From Cacajao melanocephalus (taxonomy: Eukaryota > Chordata > Mammalia > Primates > Pitheciidae): DNA of 64,000 nt. Location of the stretch: NCBI GenBank assembly GCA_963573385.1, contig CAUYLG010048306.1, positions 1 through 64,000 of the forward strand. The letters run 5' to 3'. The notes under the pieces were generated by a model. That model had not been told where the DNA came from, did no database searches, and was given only the letters and a program-made list of their open reading frames with translations. Below are positions 1 through 12,025 of the stretch, piece after piece; position 1 is the stretch's first letter, and each line of letters begins with the position of its first letter. The translations under genes and the position numbers were made by a program.

Positions 1-1135
1 AATGGGATTGCTGAGTCAAATGGTATTTCTATTTCTAGATCCTTGAGGAATCACCACACTGTCTTCCACAATGGTTGAACTCATTTACATTCCCACCAAC
101 AGTGTAAAAGTAATCCTATTTCTCCACATCCTCTCCAGCAACTGTTGTCTCCAGATTTTTTAATGATTGCCATTCTAACTGGCATGAAGTGGTATCTCAA
201 TGTGGTTTCGATTTGCATTTCTGTAATGACCAGTGATGATGAGCCATTTTTCATATGTTTGTTGGCTGCATAAATGTCTTCATTTGAAAAGTGTTTGTTC
301 ATATCCTTCACCCACTTTTTGATGGGGTTGTTTGTTTTTTTCTTGTGAATTTGTTTAAGTTCTTTGTAGATTCTGGATATGAGCTCTTAGTCAGATGGGG
401 AGATTGGGAAAATTTTTTTCCCATTCTTTAGTTGTCGGTTCACTCAAATGATAGTTTATTTTGCTGTGCAGAACCTCTCAACTTTAATTAGATCCCCTTT
501 GTCTATTTTGGCTTTTGTTGCCATTGCTTTTGGTGTTTTAGTCATGAAGTCCTTGCCTATCCCTATGTTCTGAATGGTATTGCCTAGGTTTTCTTCTAGG
601 GTTTTTATGGTGTTAGGTCTTATGTTTAAATCTTTAATCCATCTGGAGTTAATTTTTGTATAAGATGTAAGGAAGGGGTCCAGTTTCATCTTTCTGCACA
701 TGGAAAAACATTCCATGCACATGTTTAGGAAGAATAAACATCGTGAAAATGGTCATACTGCCCAAAGTAATTTATAGATTCAATGCTATCCCCATCAAGC
801 TACACTTGATTTTCTTCACAGAACTGGAATAAACAACCTTAAACTTCATATGGAACCAGAAAAGAGCCTGCCTAGCCAAGACAATCCCAAGCAAAAAAAA
901 AAAGCTGAAGGCATCACATTACCTGACTTTAAACTATACTACAAGGCTACAGTAATCAAAATAGCATGATACTGGTACCAAAACAGAGGTATAGATCAAT
1001 GGAACAGAACAGAGGCCTTGGAAGTAGTGCCACACATCTACAACCATCTGATCTTTGACAAACCTGACAAAAACAAGCAATGGGGAAAAGATTCCCTGTT
1101 TAATAAATGGTGTTGGAAAAACTGGCTAATCAGTA
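1..1135 (-). mobile_element. L1 fragment with 5' inversion (twin priming)
   Basis: Bases 1 to about 702 read as the reverse complement of the 3' half of L1 ORF2, including the familiar antisense wording 'aatgggattgctg' and 'gattctggatat'. From about 703 to 1135 the sequence switches to sense ORF2 ('aacattccatgc', 'actgcccaaagtaat', 'gatctttgacaaacc'). The sense piece ends at an ORF2 position that is contiguous with the start of the antisense piece. That is the signature of one minus-strand insertion whose 5' part was inverted by twin priming. The 3' end and A-tail lie left of the window. Open frames at 81-311 and 456-722 are broken ORF2 remnants. Confidence 0.85.
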
Positions 1136-2950
1136 GCATTTCTATATACCAACAACATCCAAGCTGAGAGCCAAATCAAGAATGCAATCCCATTTACAAC
1201 AAATATAAGAAGAATAAAATACCTAGGAATCCATTTAACAAGGGAGGTGAAACATCTCTAAAACAAGAATTTCAATACACTGCTCAAAGAAATCAGAGGT
1301 GATACAAACAAATTGAAACTATTCTATGCTCATGGACAGGAAGTATCAATATTGTTAAAATGGCCATAACTCCAAAATCAAGTTACAGATTCAGTGATAT
1401 TTCTATGTAACTTACAATGTCATTCTTCACAGAAATAAAAAAAAAAAAGTTTTAAAATTGGTTTGGAACCTTTCTATAGCCATACCACCCTGAATGCATT
1501 CAATCTTGTCTGATCTTAGAAGCTAAAACTCATAGAACCAAAAAAAAGAGTCCAAACAACCAAGGCAATCCTATGCAAAAAGAACAAAAGAACAAAACTG
1601 GAGGTATCACATTACCTGATGTCAAAAAGAGACACATAGACCAGCAGAACAGAATAGGGAGCTACATACTTGCAATCATCTGTTTTTGACAAAGTAAACA
1701 AAGACAAATTGGGAAATTAAATCCCTGGTTAATAAATGATGCTGGGATAACTGGTTAGCCATATGCAGAAGATTGAAACTGGATCCATTCTTTTCACCAT
1801 ATACAAAAATCAACTCCATCATGGATTAAAGATTTAAATGTAAAACCTAAAACCATTAAAACCCTGGATGATACACTAGGAAATACCATTCTAGACATAG
1901 ACCCTGGCAAAGATTTCATGATGATGACACTAAAAGCAATCACAACAAAAATTAAAATTGACAAATGGAGCCTAATAAACTAAAGATCTTCTGCACAGCA
2001 AAAGAAACTATCAACAAAGTAAACAGACAGCCTACAGAAAGGAAGAAACTATTTGCAAACTATGCATCCAATAATGGTCTAATATCCAGAATCTATAAGG
2101 GACTTAAAACAAGCTAACAAGGAAAAAACAAACAGGTGCATTAAAGGGTGGGCAAAGAACTTGAACAGACACTTTTCAAAATAAGCCAAACATGAGACCA
2201 ATAAACATATGGAAACATGCTCAACATCACTAATCATGGAAAAATGCAAATCAAAACCACAGTGAGATGTGGTTTCATCTCATACCAGTCAAAATGACTA
2301 TTATTAAAATGTCAAAAAATGACAGATGCTGGAGAGGTCACAGAGAAAGGAGAAAGCTTATATGCTACTGATAGAAATGCAAATTAGTTCAGTCATTGTG
2401 GAAAGCATTTTATTTCTTAAATAATTTAAAACAGAATTACCATTTGACCCAGCAATCCCATCATTCGGTATATACCCAAAGGAATATAAATTGTTCTACC
2501 ATAAAGACATGTTTATACCATAAAAACACATGTATGCATGTTTGTCATAGCTCTATTCACAGTAGCAAAGACATGGAATCAACCTAGATGCCCATCAGTG
2601 GTGGACTGTATAAAGAAAATATGGTACCTATAGACAAAATACAGCCATAAAAAAGAACTAAATGATGTCTTTTTCAACAACATGGGTGGAACTGGAGGCC
2701 ATAATCCTAAGTGAACTAACACAGGAACAGAAAACCAAATGCTGCATGTTTTCACTTACACCTGGGAGCTAAACATTGAGTACACATGGACACAAAGAAG
2801 GGAACAACAGACACCGGGACCTACTAGAGGGTGGAGAGTGTGACTAGGGTGAGGATCGAAAAACTACCTATCAGATACTATGCTTATTACTTGGGTGACA
2901 AAATAATCTGTACACAAAACCCTTGTGACACCTATGTGATTAAATTATAG
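1136..2950 (+). mobile_element. L1 3' fragment, interrupted by a 5S rRNA piece
   Basis: Sense-strand L1 ORF2 begins around 'agtagcatttctatatacc' and runs through the reverse transcriptase and C-terminal region ('gacccagcaatcccatc', 'gtatatacccaaagg') to a 3' UTR ('acctactagagggtggag'), ending near 2950. The element is 5' truncated and full of stops. Its divergence suggests an L1PB/L1MA-age copy; the subfamily is not resolved. A 55-bp piece of 5S rRNA interrupts it at 1472-1526. The junction with the preceding inverted L1 at about 1135 is abrupt, so these are two separate insertions. Confidence 0.85.
1472..1526 (+). pseudogene. 5S rRNA 5'-end fragment (tailless retro-copy)
   Basis: The block containing 'ccataccaccctgaa' and 'cttgtctgatctt' through 'gaagctaa' matches the first ~55 nt of vertebrate 5S rRNA. 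Most differences are C-to-T or G-to-A, consistent with decay of CpG-rich rRNA sequence. It begins at the very 5' end of 5S and stops at nt ~55, so the internal promoter (A box onward) is missing and it cannot be a functional 5S gene. Related L1 words lie on both sides ('ttggtttggaacc' before, 'actcatagaacc' after), both derived from L1 'ttcatatggaacc'. This looks like a target-site duplication around the fragment. Confidence 0.8.
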
Positions 2951-4889
2951 ATTATAAAGGCTATGCTTGAGAAAGGCAATATTTCTTCCCTTATACATAA
3001 TGTTCAAGTTGCTGAATGACTGACCAGAATATTTCACCAGAATTTAGATTGAAACAAAAAAGCTGGAAGTTGCAGAGACAGAACTAAGAATTTTGACTAT
3101 GAGAGAGTAAATGTTAAAGCTATGATTAAAGATTATCTAAGCAGGCAAAGATCAAAGTCGTGAATATTATAGAAGACAGGTTAGAGTTGGCAAGTGCCTT
3201 GGAATCTGATTAGAAATCAGGTAGGTCAGTTATCTGGGAGCACTTGAAGCCATGCTAGAAGCCAGAGGCTGAAAATTAGAGTTTCTGAGCAACACACAAT
3301 CAGAAACTCAAGCAAAAAGCATAGAGTGTACCAGCAAGGCTCAGGTTCCAAGTAGGTGACTTTAGTAATATTCATGGGTAATCAACAATATAAATGGGGT
3401 TTATTATTGAGCTAAAGATTCAGTAAGCCTAGGGCTTTCTATATGTTTAACCCAGGGCTAGAATGTCTCATAGCAAGAGATTGCCATGAAATTTCAGATA
3501 TCTTTGGCTTGGAAGAATTAAGAGAAGAATAAGGCAATTCTTGATATAAGAATCCAAACTCTAGGTATATTAGACTTTCTTGAACTAATTTACGAGCATA
3601 ATAGAGTTTTAGCAAATACATGATTGCAAAGTTGTCAAATTAGGATCTCTTGAAATCAAGAGTTGGGTCAATTTCATGGATACTCTGATAGTCTTACTTT
3701 GGTAGAATTAAGTGTTGCTGACTAGTCTTGTGTCTTCAAAAGGATAATGAACAATCTAAATTACTGCTGAAAACCTGAAATAAAACATTTGGTTTCACAT
3801 GTGAGAGAATATGGAGTTTTGCTCTTAGGCTCTACGTTTGGCAAGACAAACCCTTCAACCCAAGATGTTGAGCTGCCTTGGTTCATAACAGCCGCTGTGA
3901 TTGCCACTATGAGAAAAAAGCAATCAGTTTGCAGGAATAGGCAGTATAATCAGCTCTCTGCATCAACACACAGAGATGCTCAAGTTTTTTAACAGACACT
4001 GAGCTACTTATTTACACCCAAATCTGCTTATGTACCTCAATGTAGGATTAAAGTCTACCAGAGTTAGAAATTTTGATCTTACCCAAATTTTACTTACTCC
4101 TGAAATTTCATTATCATAAAAAATATATAAAATGCTAGTTTTAAAATTTAGATTTATAAAAAGAGGCAGAAATATATTTTTTCCATCCACACATAGTTAA
4201 AATTTTAGAGTGAACTCTAATTAGTATATATGTGATTAACAGATTAACTTGCTCTGCTATAGCCAGCATAAAAAAATAGTCATTTGAACAAGCAATATAG
4301 ATGAAGAGATAATTCTATGAGAAAATCAATGAAATAAGATTTCTAAAAGAAAAAAGAAAAAGAAGAAATCTAAAGTAAAGGGGTAACATTGCAAATGGGA
4401 TTTCAGACAAGCTGTAAGTGTTCCAAGCAATGAAGGATGATTGAAGACTTGAATTAAAAACAGACTCAACTGACAAGAAACATATTTCGTGAGGAAGGAC
4501 AGATGTAATGGCTTGGGGGTAGAAAGGAAGTAAGCAATGGAGCAGTGAACAGGAAAGAGTGACTCAGCTATGCAGTCACAGAAAGGTGATCTAAGAGATG
4601 ATGAGGTTGAAAAGCACAAAATGAAGAAACAGAGACTGACTTTGCAAGTCAAGCAGGAAATTTCATATTAGTTTCAGAATTTGATTAGAAATCAAATGGT
4701 AGCTGATAGATAATTAGCCCTACCCTATTCTTAAAATTTTTGAGGTTGGAAAAGGGGAGGTTGCAATAAACTAGGGAGAAATTCAAAGAAATTAACAACT
4801 GTCTACATGTAAGAAAGCCTAAGTATGCAAAAATATGAAGAAGGGACAACTCATCAATCACCTAATTTATTTATTTTAAATTTATTGTT
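2951..4889. other. Intergenic, no recognised feature
   Basis: AT-rich unique-looking DNA. Short open frames at 3439-3621, 3789-3992, 4008-4190 and 4326-4652 have no recognisable family motif and lengths expected by chance. I see no gene or clear repeat here. Confidence 0.6.
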
Positions 4890-5050
4890 TATTGTTATTA
4901 CTATTTTAGGGGTAGGGTCTCACTGTGTCACTAAGGCTGGAATACAGTGGTATAATCATATCTCATGGCAGCCTTGAACTCCTGGGCTCAAGTAATTCTG
5001 CCTCAGTCCTGAGGAGCTGATGCTACAAGTGAGAGCTACCACACTACCTA
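4890..5050 (-). mobile_element. Old Alu monomer (FLAM/AluJ-like), antisense
   Basis: 'gggtctcactgtgtcacta' followed by 'aggctggaatacagtgg', 'cagccttgaactcctgggct' and 'ctgcctcag' is an antisense Alu left-arm sequence without the second arm. The degree of decay indicates an old monomer or AluJ fragment. Confidence 0.8.
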
Positions 5051-5099
5051 ATTACCTAATTTACTATTTTCAGTGTGCAAAGTACTTTGCCATGGGTCA

Positions 5100-5450
5100 T
5101 GGCCTTAGGTTCAAGCTTTGGTTTCACCTCTTGCAGTATCATCTCATGGAAGCTTTTGGCTTCTTTGAGCAAAAGAATCTTCATCTATAAAGTGAGGATA
5201 ACATGTATTTAATAGAATATCATCAGAAATAAAGCCAATAAATTGTGCTAATGTTTTGGATAGCTTATGATTATTGAAAAATAAAAGCAGGTATTTTTTA
5301 GAGTATTTTTAAGCAAAGAGGAAACGACTTAGAGAAATTGAATCCTTTGACCATAAGAAAATAGTGACAGAGCTGACATTCACCCAAGGTATACAGCTAT
5401 AGAGTCCATGATTCTAAACTATTTGGTTATACTGCCTCAGTCTCTGATTT
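5100..5450. mobile_element. Two MIR-like fragments in opposite orientation
   Basis: About 5100-5275 resembles sense MIR ('cttcatctataaagtgagga'). About 5310-5450 resembles antisense MIR ('gaggaaacgacttagag', 'acccaaggtatacagct', 'actgcctcag'). Both are highly diverged, so boundaries are approximate. Confidence 0.5.
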
Positions 5451-5454
5451 CAGG

Positions 5455-6268
5455 GAATTTACAGTGTAGTTTGAGGTAAAATATATGGAATACCGAAAAT
5501 AAGACAACAAAAAACTTATCACAAAGGAGCCTGTAATCCCATGTTAGATGACTGTTAAAGACAGGCAACTTTATCCTGGCATAGTGTTAAAAGACCTCTT
5601 AGAAGAGAAAAAAAACATTTATAAGAATGGCTGGAATTGGCTAATAAGAATGAGAAATAAAAATAGAAGAACAAGAAAATGATGAGGCAAAATAATGAAG
5701 GATAGATATTCAGATTACTTAGTCTCATTTATGTTAAAGAAAAAGCACAAAAATAAAATTTAATAAAAATTATAAATACTGCTTACATTAAGCCATATAA
5801 TAATTATGAGTATTTATTACTATTAAATATGGTAAATATTCAATTCCAACCTTAGAATATAAGTCTTAAAATTGTTGTTATTTACTATTTGAAGGATATT
5901 TTGAAATAAATGATTACTGGATACACCAATCAGAAACCAAAAAATCAATAGAAGAAAATATAAACCACAATAAATACAACTGTAATTTCTTAAATAAATT
6001 ATTTTTTATTTAGACAAAAATAACACTATTAGTTAATAACTTTATTTTAGAATATTACTTCCTGTTTTTAATGCTGATTACAGATTTAAAGTTAAACAAA
6101 ATTATATTCAATTTCAAAAAGACTTTTCTTGGCCTTGAAAGAAGTTATGAAAAGAAAATTTTAATCTTATGACTTTTTTATGCTATTAAAAACAACTCTT
6201 AAGCCTTACTACAAAATAGTGTTACAAAGTGTAAAATCTGAATTGTATAATCTATAATTATTTTGTGA
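5455..6268. other. AT-rich intergenic stretch
   Basis: Very AT-rich sequence with runs such as 'taataaaaattataaatac'. No gene, RNA or datable repeat recognised. Confidence 0.55.
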
Positions 6269-6269
6269 G

Positions 6270-6515
6270 AATTTGCCAAGGTGGGTGGATCACCTGAGGT
6301 CAGGAGTTCAAGACCAGCCTGGCCAACATGGGGAAACCCATCTTTACCAAAAATACAAAAGTTAGCCAGGTGTAGTGCTGAGCGCCTGTAATTCCAGCAG
6401 GAGAATCACTTGTACCTGGAAGGCGGAGGTTGCAGTGAGCCAAGATCATGCCACTGCACTCCAGCCAGGGAAATAGATTGTGACTTCACCTCAAAAAACA
6501 AGCAAACAAACAAAA
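6270..6515 (+). mobile_element. Alu, 5' truncated with internal deletion
   Basis: Begins at 'ccaaggtgggtggatcacct' and runs through 'gaccagcctggccaacatg' and 'ccactgcactccagcc' to an A-rich tail containing '(caaa)' units. The first ~45 bp of Alu are missing, and the segment after 'cgcctgtaattccagca' is shortened. Confidence 0.9.
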
Positions 6516-6519
6516 TAGT

Positions 6520-8499
6520 CAAACTGGAAATACAAATATAAAATACCGTAGGAAGATAGGAATCTGTGTTTATGTTAAAATTAAGTTTACCAAAGCTTTA
6601 AGGTGCTTTTAGGGAGCATACATCTGGAATAAATTCTTGTTCACTTCATCTCTCTGCACCCTTCTTTGCTCTTTTGGCTCCTGTCAAAAGTGTGAGCAGT
6701 GAATACTATCTCTCTGTACTACTAGAGTGAGAAATACTGTTCAAGATTGTCTCTGGGCATCTTTTGAGTAAGACCTTACTATATTATGACAAACATATTT
6801 CATCCACTAAAGCATTTCTTAAGAAAATGCATACATTATAGGGCAGAAATAATACATATCACTATTAAAACCATGATTAACATTCATGATCAGCTTAGCT
6901 GTCTATTTTCTTGGCAGGACTTACTTCCCTAGAGGACTTATTTATGGAAATGGGAAATTAGCAACGACCCTGTCATGACTTATGTATTAGTTAGGATTCT
7001 TTGCTAACAAGCAACAGAAACCAAACCTGGCTAACTTAAGCAAAAGAAAACATGATATGAGCAGCTCATAGGACATAAGGGAGAACTGAAGAAAAGGGAT
7101 GGGAAAGGTGAAACCAGATAACCACAAAGGTCTTTCTAATCCCACATGACCATCACTGCTCAGATATGAACAATAACCTGAATTTTCATCATGTTAGAAA
7201 TACAGATAATGAAGCAGAGTTAACATAAAATGAGCAAAAGCAAGATATCATTAGAAAAAACAGAACAGGGTTTGGGCAGCAAATAATAATAATAATAATA
7301 ATAAACAATGGCTACAGTATGGAGCCTTTATGGAAGGTTCTCAAGGCCAGCAGTCCTGGATAATTCATTAGTTACTATTTGAGCAATGGTAAAAATGACT
7401 GAATATAAAATATACAAACCAGAAACCAAAATTTAATAAAAACTGTATGCCAAATAAAGACAATAGTTTTTTAAAATTACAACAGTATTGTTTTAAATTA
7501 ATGGATAGATAAAAATAATAATATAGGATAAGAGCACAGACTCTGGTGCCAGCTTGATTTTGCAACTCTGAAAGAGCTCCTGAATCTCAAATAATTTATG
7601 TAACTTTGTGTACCAAAATCTTGTTTTCACCCCCCAGACAAGACAATATTCCTGAGATGAAAGGTATATGTCACACTTACAAATTGCTCTAAAAATGTGG
7701 GGTACACCTTAGGTCACTCTTTTTTATTTTCCCTATTAATTGCTTAAGCACATGCCTACCAATTTAGTAAAAAGTTCAACATATCTCTTTGAGCTCCACT
7801 TTTTCCCTGAATTTTCTAAAATCTCTGGCCTTACCCAGTAGAAGAGAGGTTCATTCTGCCTTCTGCACTGAAGCAGAAAAAGAGCTGGTTCCGCAATTGC
7901 TTCTTTCTGCTGCATGGTGTTGCTACTATAGTTGGTCCTGTAGTTTGACAGTGAATGTCCTTTGGTGACACACACCCCTGCTTAGGCTGTGCAGGTCATG
8001 AGGAAGGATGAGCTGATTCATCAGGGGTTAAACCCCACTGAAGTTGCCTGATACTGGGTTCCCAAGATCTCATAAGACTGTTTCCATTCTCTACTGTCTT
8101 TCTTCCCTCCCTAAAGATCTGGGAGTGTTTTGCTTTAAAATCCTTCAGACCAAAAAGCTCTGGTTACATCCTTTTCCCTCTGATGAGGGACCTTCTCAGA
8201 TATTTTCCTAAGGAGCAATATCCTCAGTGTCTCCTGGGCATTACCACCTCCCACCCTCCTTTCACCCCTGCATTTCTCAAGGATGACATTCAGTGTCTTC
8301 AAGGTGATTCATTGGCCTAAAGAAATTCCCCAGATGATGAAGATAATAACTTGCAGTTTCTCTATTCAGTCCATGTTGTCTTTGAAATCAAGTGTAGGCA
8401 CAATTAGTTTGTTGTATATGTAGCGGCACAAAATCATCATCTGTGAGTCCATGCTAAGTAAGTTGTGTGAACTTTTCAGTCCCTTCTTGTTCCATGCAG
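6520..8499. other. Intergenic; unclassified repeat-like block and (AAT)n
   Basis: About 6985-7280 ('gctaacaagcaacagaaacc', 'ctggctaacttaagc') looks like a medium-reiteration repeat, but I cannot name the family. A short (AAT)n microsatellite lies at 7282-7304. Open frames at 7368-7565 and 7736-7975 show no conserved motif. Confidence 0.45.
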
Positions 8500-8720
8500 A
8501 AAAAAATCCATGGCTTATAAAATCCAACGTTATTTGGCTTTCTGAATCTTATCTCATATTGTGTAACCTCTTGTCCCACTAACATTAGCCTTCTTTTTCT
8601 TCCTTAAAGGTGCCAAGCTCCCATCATGCTAATTGCCTTGAACTTGATGTTCCCTCTGAAGATTTTCTCATGGCTCTCCAATGGCTGGTTCTAACTCTTT
8701 ACTTTCCTTTTCTCTTTTTA
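8500..8720 (+). mobile_element. L2 fragment, left half split by L1
   Basis: 'ggtgccaagctcccatcatg', 'ttgatgttccctctgaaga' and 'tttctcatggctc' follow the order of the L2 3' region. The continuation ('tatgtcaccacctgaagaa', 'ccttccttgaattccc') resumes at 16691 after the L1, and the L2 3' terminus is at about 16965. The L1 therefore landed inside this L2. Confidence 0.65.
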
Positions 8721-9443
8721 AAAACGTTTAATTTTTGTCAGTACATACTAGGCATATATACATATGGGGTACATGAGATGTTTTGATACAGGCATGCAGT
8801 GTTAGCAATTACATCATGTAAAATGGGGTATCCATCTCCTCAAGCATTTATCCTTGTGGGTATGTTTCTGGGTTCTCTATTCTGTTTCATTGGATTATAT
8901 ATCTATTTTTATGCCAATACCATGCTGTTTTGGTCACTAAAGCTCTGTAGTATAATTTGAAGTCAGGTAATATGATTCCTCCAGTTTTGTTCTTTTTGCT
9001 TAGGATAGCTTTGGTTATTCTGGATCTGTCGTGGTTCCATATAAGTTTTAGGAATTTTTTTCTATTTCTGTAAAGAATGTCATTGGTATTTTGATAGGGA
9101 TTGCATTGAATCTGTAGAGTGCTTTGTGTAGGAGGAACATTTTAACAATATTGATTCTTCCAATCCATGAACACGAAATATTTTTTCCAATTTTTGGTCT
9201 CCTGTTCAATTTCTGTCATCCATCCTTTATAGTTTTGTAACAGATCTTTCACTTATTTGGTTAATTCCCAAGTATTTAACTTTATTTGTGGCTATTATAA
9301 ATGGCATTACTTTTTATTTTCTTATCTGGTTGTTCACTGTTGGCACATAGAAATGCTACTAATTTTTATATGTTGATTTCATATCCTGCAACTTTACTAA
9401 ATTTGTTTATCAGTTCTAATAGTTTCTTCATGAAGTCTTTAGG

Positions 9444-9765
<322 letters not shown>

Positions 9766-11284
9766 AGTCTTTAGGTTTTTTTGAATTATTAATATAAGAT
9801 TATATCATGCAAATAAGGATAATTTGACTTCTTCCTTTTCAATTTGGATGCCCTTTATTTCTTTCTTTTATCTAATTGCTCTAGCTAAGACTTCCAGTAC
9901 TATGTTGAAATAACAGTGGCAAAGAGGGAATTGTTGTCATGTTTCAGATCTTAGAGGAAGGGCTTTCAGTTTCTCCCCATTCAGTATTATACCAAATGTG
10001 GGTCTGTCATGCATGGTATTCACTATGTTGAGGTATGCTCCCTCTATTCCTGGTTTTTTTTTTTTGAGGGTTTTTATCATAAAGCGATGTTGAATTTTAT
10101 CAAATGCTTTGTCACCATAGATTGAAATGATTATATGGCTTTTTTCCTTCATTCTTTTGATAAGATGTATCATTGATTGATTCGTGTATGTGGAACCATC
10201 TTTGCATCCCAGTGATAAAACCCACTTGGTCATGAGGAATGACATTTCTAAGGTAATGTTGAATTCAGTTTGCTATTATTTGTTTGACAATTTTGCATTA
10301 ATATTCGTCAGATCATCATATATACTGGCCTGTAGTTTTCTTTTTTTTTTTTTTTGATGTGTCTTTGTCTGGTTTCAGTATCTGAGTATTAGCCTCAGAG
10401 GAAAAGTTTGGAAGTATTTCCTCCTCCTCTGCTTTTTCGAATAGTTTGAGTAGGATTGGTGTTTGTTATCCTTTGAATGTTTAGTCAAATTCAGGGCTTT
10501 TCTTTACTGGGGGACTTTTTATCATGACTTTGATCTTGTTACTTGCTGGACTGCTCAGGTTTTAGATTTCTTTCTGTTTCAATCTTGATACATTGTATGT
10601 CTCTAGGAATTTGTCCATTTCTTCTACATTTTCCAATTTATTGGCAAATAGTTGCTCATAGTAGCTGCTAATGATCCTTTGAATTTCTGCAGTGTCTCCT
10701 TTTTCATCTCTGATTTTATTTATTTGAATCTTTTCTGCTTTTCTCTTGATCTGACTAAAGGTTTGTCAACTTTGTTTAACTTAAAAAAAAATTTTTTTTT
10801 GGTTCATTGACCTTTTATATTGAATTTTTTTTTTCATTTCAGTTTCATTTATTTTGACTCTAATCTTTCTTATTTATTTTGTTCTACTAATTTGGGGTTT
10901 GGTGCTCTTGCTTTTCTAGTTCTTTAATATGCCTCATTAGATTATTTGAATTTTTTCTTCTTTCTTAAAGTAAGCACTTATAGCTATAAACTTCTCTCTT
11001 AGTACTGCTTTTGCTGTATCCTATAGATTTTGCTATGTTGTGTTTTCATTATTATTTGTTTCAATAAATTTTTCAGTTTTCTATTTAATTTCTTCATTGA
11101 CCCACTGGTCATTCAGGTGCATATTAATTTCCACGTGTTTGTATAGTTTTCAAAATTCCTCTTGTTTTTAATTTCTGGTTTTATTCCATTGCGATCAGAG
11201 AAGATACTTGATATTATGTCAATTTTTCTGTTTTAGACTTGTTTTGTGACCTAACATATGATATATTCTTGAGAAAGACATTTT

Positions 11285-12025
11285 CCTCCACTTTTCTCAA
11301 GCGGAAGGAGTCTCAACTGGTATCTACCACAGCTGAGATTGTGCTGAGTCTCACCTGAAGCCAGCAAGTCTCAGAGGCTCACCTAAGACCTTCAATGTAG
11401 TACTTCAGTATTACAGCTGGTTATTCAGGGCCAAAGGGCTTTTTAGTTAGCAGATGATGAATGCCAGTAGGATGGGATTCTTTTCTTCAAGGCAGTAGTT
11501 TCCCTTCTGGCCCAGAGTGTGTCTAGAAATGTCATCTGGGAGCTACAGCCTGGAACTGGGGCCTCATGATTCTGACCAGTGCCCTACCTTGCTATGGCTG
11601 AGCTGTTATCAAATATGCAAAACAAAGTCCTCCCCACTCTTCCCTCTCCTCTTCTCAACCAGGACAATGTCTCTTTTGGAGCCCTGAGCTGTGCAGCCTG
11701 GACTTAAAGGAGGGATAATGCCAGCACTCTTTGGGCTGCCCCAGCTAGTGTCTCAGTATGTCACATGTAACCACAGTTTACTGTCTCTTGGCCAAGTGCT
11801 CTAGGACTTGCCTAAGAGCTGAAGTCCTTATGGCCTAGACTGCCTTTCAAGTTTACTTAGAGACTGTGAGCACTTTGGCCCTCAGTGGTGAGGTTTGTGG
11901 GCACTCAAGTCTGGACTGCTGGAATCCGCAATGTCCCTCTGGCTAGAGCTGGTTTAAATGCTCCATCTGTGGGTAGGCAGCAGCTGAGTTTGGTCTAACA
12001 AGACAGCATTGAGTTCAATGCTTTA
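11285..12025 (-). mobile_element. Displaced L1 5'-UTR segment inside ORF2
   Basis: This GC-richer block is a diverged copy of about 15650-16400. Shared words in the same order include 'ccagcaagtctcagaggctc', 'tagaaatgtcatc', 'agccgtgcagcct'-like and 'gtgggcactcaagt'. It lies between two overlapping copies of the same ORF2 stretch (about 11045-11280 and 12022-12263, both containing 'attgacccactgg'). Confidence 0.8.

Noticed and set aside
1472..1526. Functional 5S rRNA gene
   Set aside because: Only the first ~55 nt are present, without the internal control region or the T-run terminator.
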